A stretch of DNA of 5,992 nucleotides from Actinomycetota bacterium (GTDB lineage: Bacteria; Actinomycetota; Humimicrobiia; Humimicrobiales; Humimicrobiaceae), in the NCBI GenBank assembly GCA_014360385.1, contig JACIXO010000090.1, positions 1 through 5,992 of the forward strand. The letters run 5' to 3'. The notes under the pieces are model-generated. The model had not been told where the DNA came from and made no database searches. It saw only the letters and a list, made by a program, of their open reading frames with translations. Made by a program: the position numbers and the translations under genes. Of this stretch, positions 5,665 through 5,992 are shown one piece after another. Every line of letters begins with the position of its first letter. The stretch's first letter is position 1.

Positions 5665-5992
5665 CTACTCCTTTTTGTCAAACAAAAAATGAGCTACTTC
5701 CATTCTTAGATCTTCAATGTGAGCGTCTATCACGCTTTCAGGTGATATATGGTATTCCACCTTTCCATTTTCAGATACTATTTTTACACCTTTCTCAAAG
5801 TCCACCTTACCATCTGATTTCTTAAGCTTCAAATTCTCTGACGCCAGCCTGACCAGTTCATCGTCAATAATCATCTCTTTATATCCTATACTGTACTCCC
5901 CACCTGTTATTTCTAGATCTTTAATTGCTTTCCTTAAAAATAAAAGGCATTTTTCCCTTTCAATATTAGAAAGCCTTTGTTTAGCTAAACTT
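5665..5992 (-). CDS. atpE: A/V-type ATPase subunit E, C-terminal part (5' end beyond the window)
   Basis: Subunit E forms the peripheral stalk with H/G and holds the A3B3 head against rotation. The frame is open from the right edge to a TAG at 5665, giving 108 residues of a protein usually near 190-205, so about half is visible. An internal ATG at 5874 is not the true start, because the upstream in-frame codons (SLAKQRLSNIEREKCLLFLR, then KAIKDLEITGGEYSIGYKE) continue the protein. Family features are the glycine-rich turn with a strand (FEKGVKIVSENGKVEYHISP) and the final helix IEDLRMEVAHFLFDKKE, ending with the L-F motif common at E C-termini. The last codons hold the C ribosome site. The small size and charged composition fit, but the N-terminal coiled coil cannot be checked. 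Symbol in A/V convention (also ntpE). Confidence 0.88.
   Translation of the reverse strand, partial: SLAKQRLSNIEREKCLLFLRKAIKDLEITGGEYSIGYKEMIIDDELVRLASENLKLKKSDGKVDFEKGVKIVSENGKVEYHISPESVIDAHIEDLRMEVAHFLFDKKE
5668..5674 (-). promoter_or_regulatory. Shine-Dalgarno site of subunit C inside the end of E
   Basis: The minus strand reads AAAGGAG, formed by the last Lys and Glu codons of E and followed at once by the E stop TAG. Seven bases separate it from a TTG at 5660, which it therefore marks as the C start. The layout mirrors the A-B junction, where the site also overlaps the final Glu codons and a TAG. Confidence 0.75.

Noticed and set aside
5665..5874. A separate 69-residue gene starting at the ATG at 5874
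   Set aside because: The frame continues open upstream to the window edge with sequence that fits subunit E, so this is the end of a longer gene.
1..5992. CRISPR array, tRNA, rRNA, insertion sequence or phage genes
   Set aside because: No regularly spaced repeat array, cloverleaf-like sequence, transposase frame or terminal repeats were seen; the window is filled by housekeeping ATPase genes.

Overview
The window holds most of one operon for a rotary A/V-type (V1-like) ATPase/ATP synthase, all read from the minus strand. In transcript order (high to low coordinates) it carries the end of subunit E, then C, F, A (catalytic) and B (non-catalytic), and finally the first three quarters of D. This E-C-F-A-B-D order is the one known from bacterial and archaeal A/V-ATPase operons. 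The membrane subunits (I/a and K/c) and subunit H/G would be expected upstream, beyond the right edge, and were not seen. No plus-strand gene is supported.

The organism is probably a bacterium with an AT-rich genome. Subunit B resembles the bacterial V-type form from its first residues. One gene appears to use a TTG start, several starts have strong purine-rich Shine-Dalgarno sites, and Arg and Ile are often encoded by AGA/AGG and ATA. Anaerobic Firmicutes, Thermotogota or an uncultured thermophilic lineage would fit, but the sequence alone does not settle it. GC content was judged by eye, not computed.

Layout: E (cut by the right edge) runs into C with a few bases between them, and the C ribosome site lies in the last codons of E. 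After C comes a 155-base AT-rich gap with a nearly perfect 30-base direct repeat, then F. A 128-base gap with an inverted repeat follows, then A. A and B are separated by 3 bases, with the B ribosome site inside the last codons of A. B ends in a purine-rich, low-complexity tail, followed by a 254-base gap with a tandem repeat and an inverted repeat. D follows and is cut by the left edge.

Together A and B form the A3B3 nucleotide-binding head, D and F the central rotor shaft, C the socket joining shaft and c-ring, and E (with H/G) the peripheral stalk. Whether the enzyme moves H+ or Na+, and in which direction it mainly runs, cannot be read here because the c-ring gene is absent. The genes look intact and ordinary. 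The material worth a second look is in the three long intergenic gaps and the B tail; I found no clearly new system.
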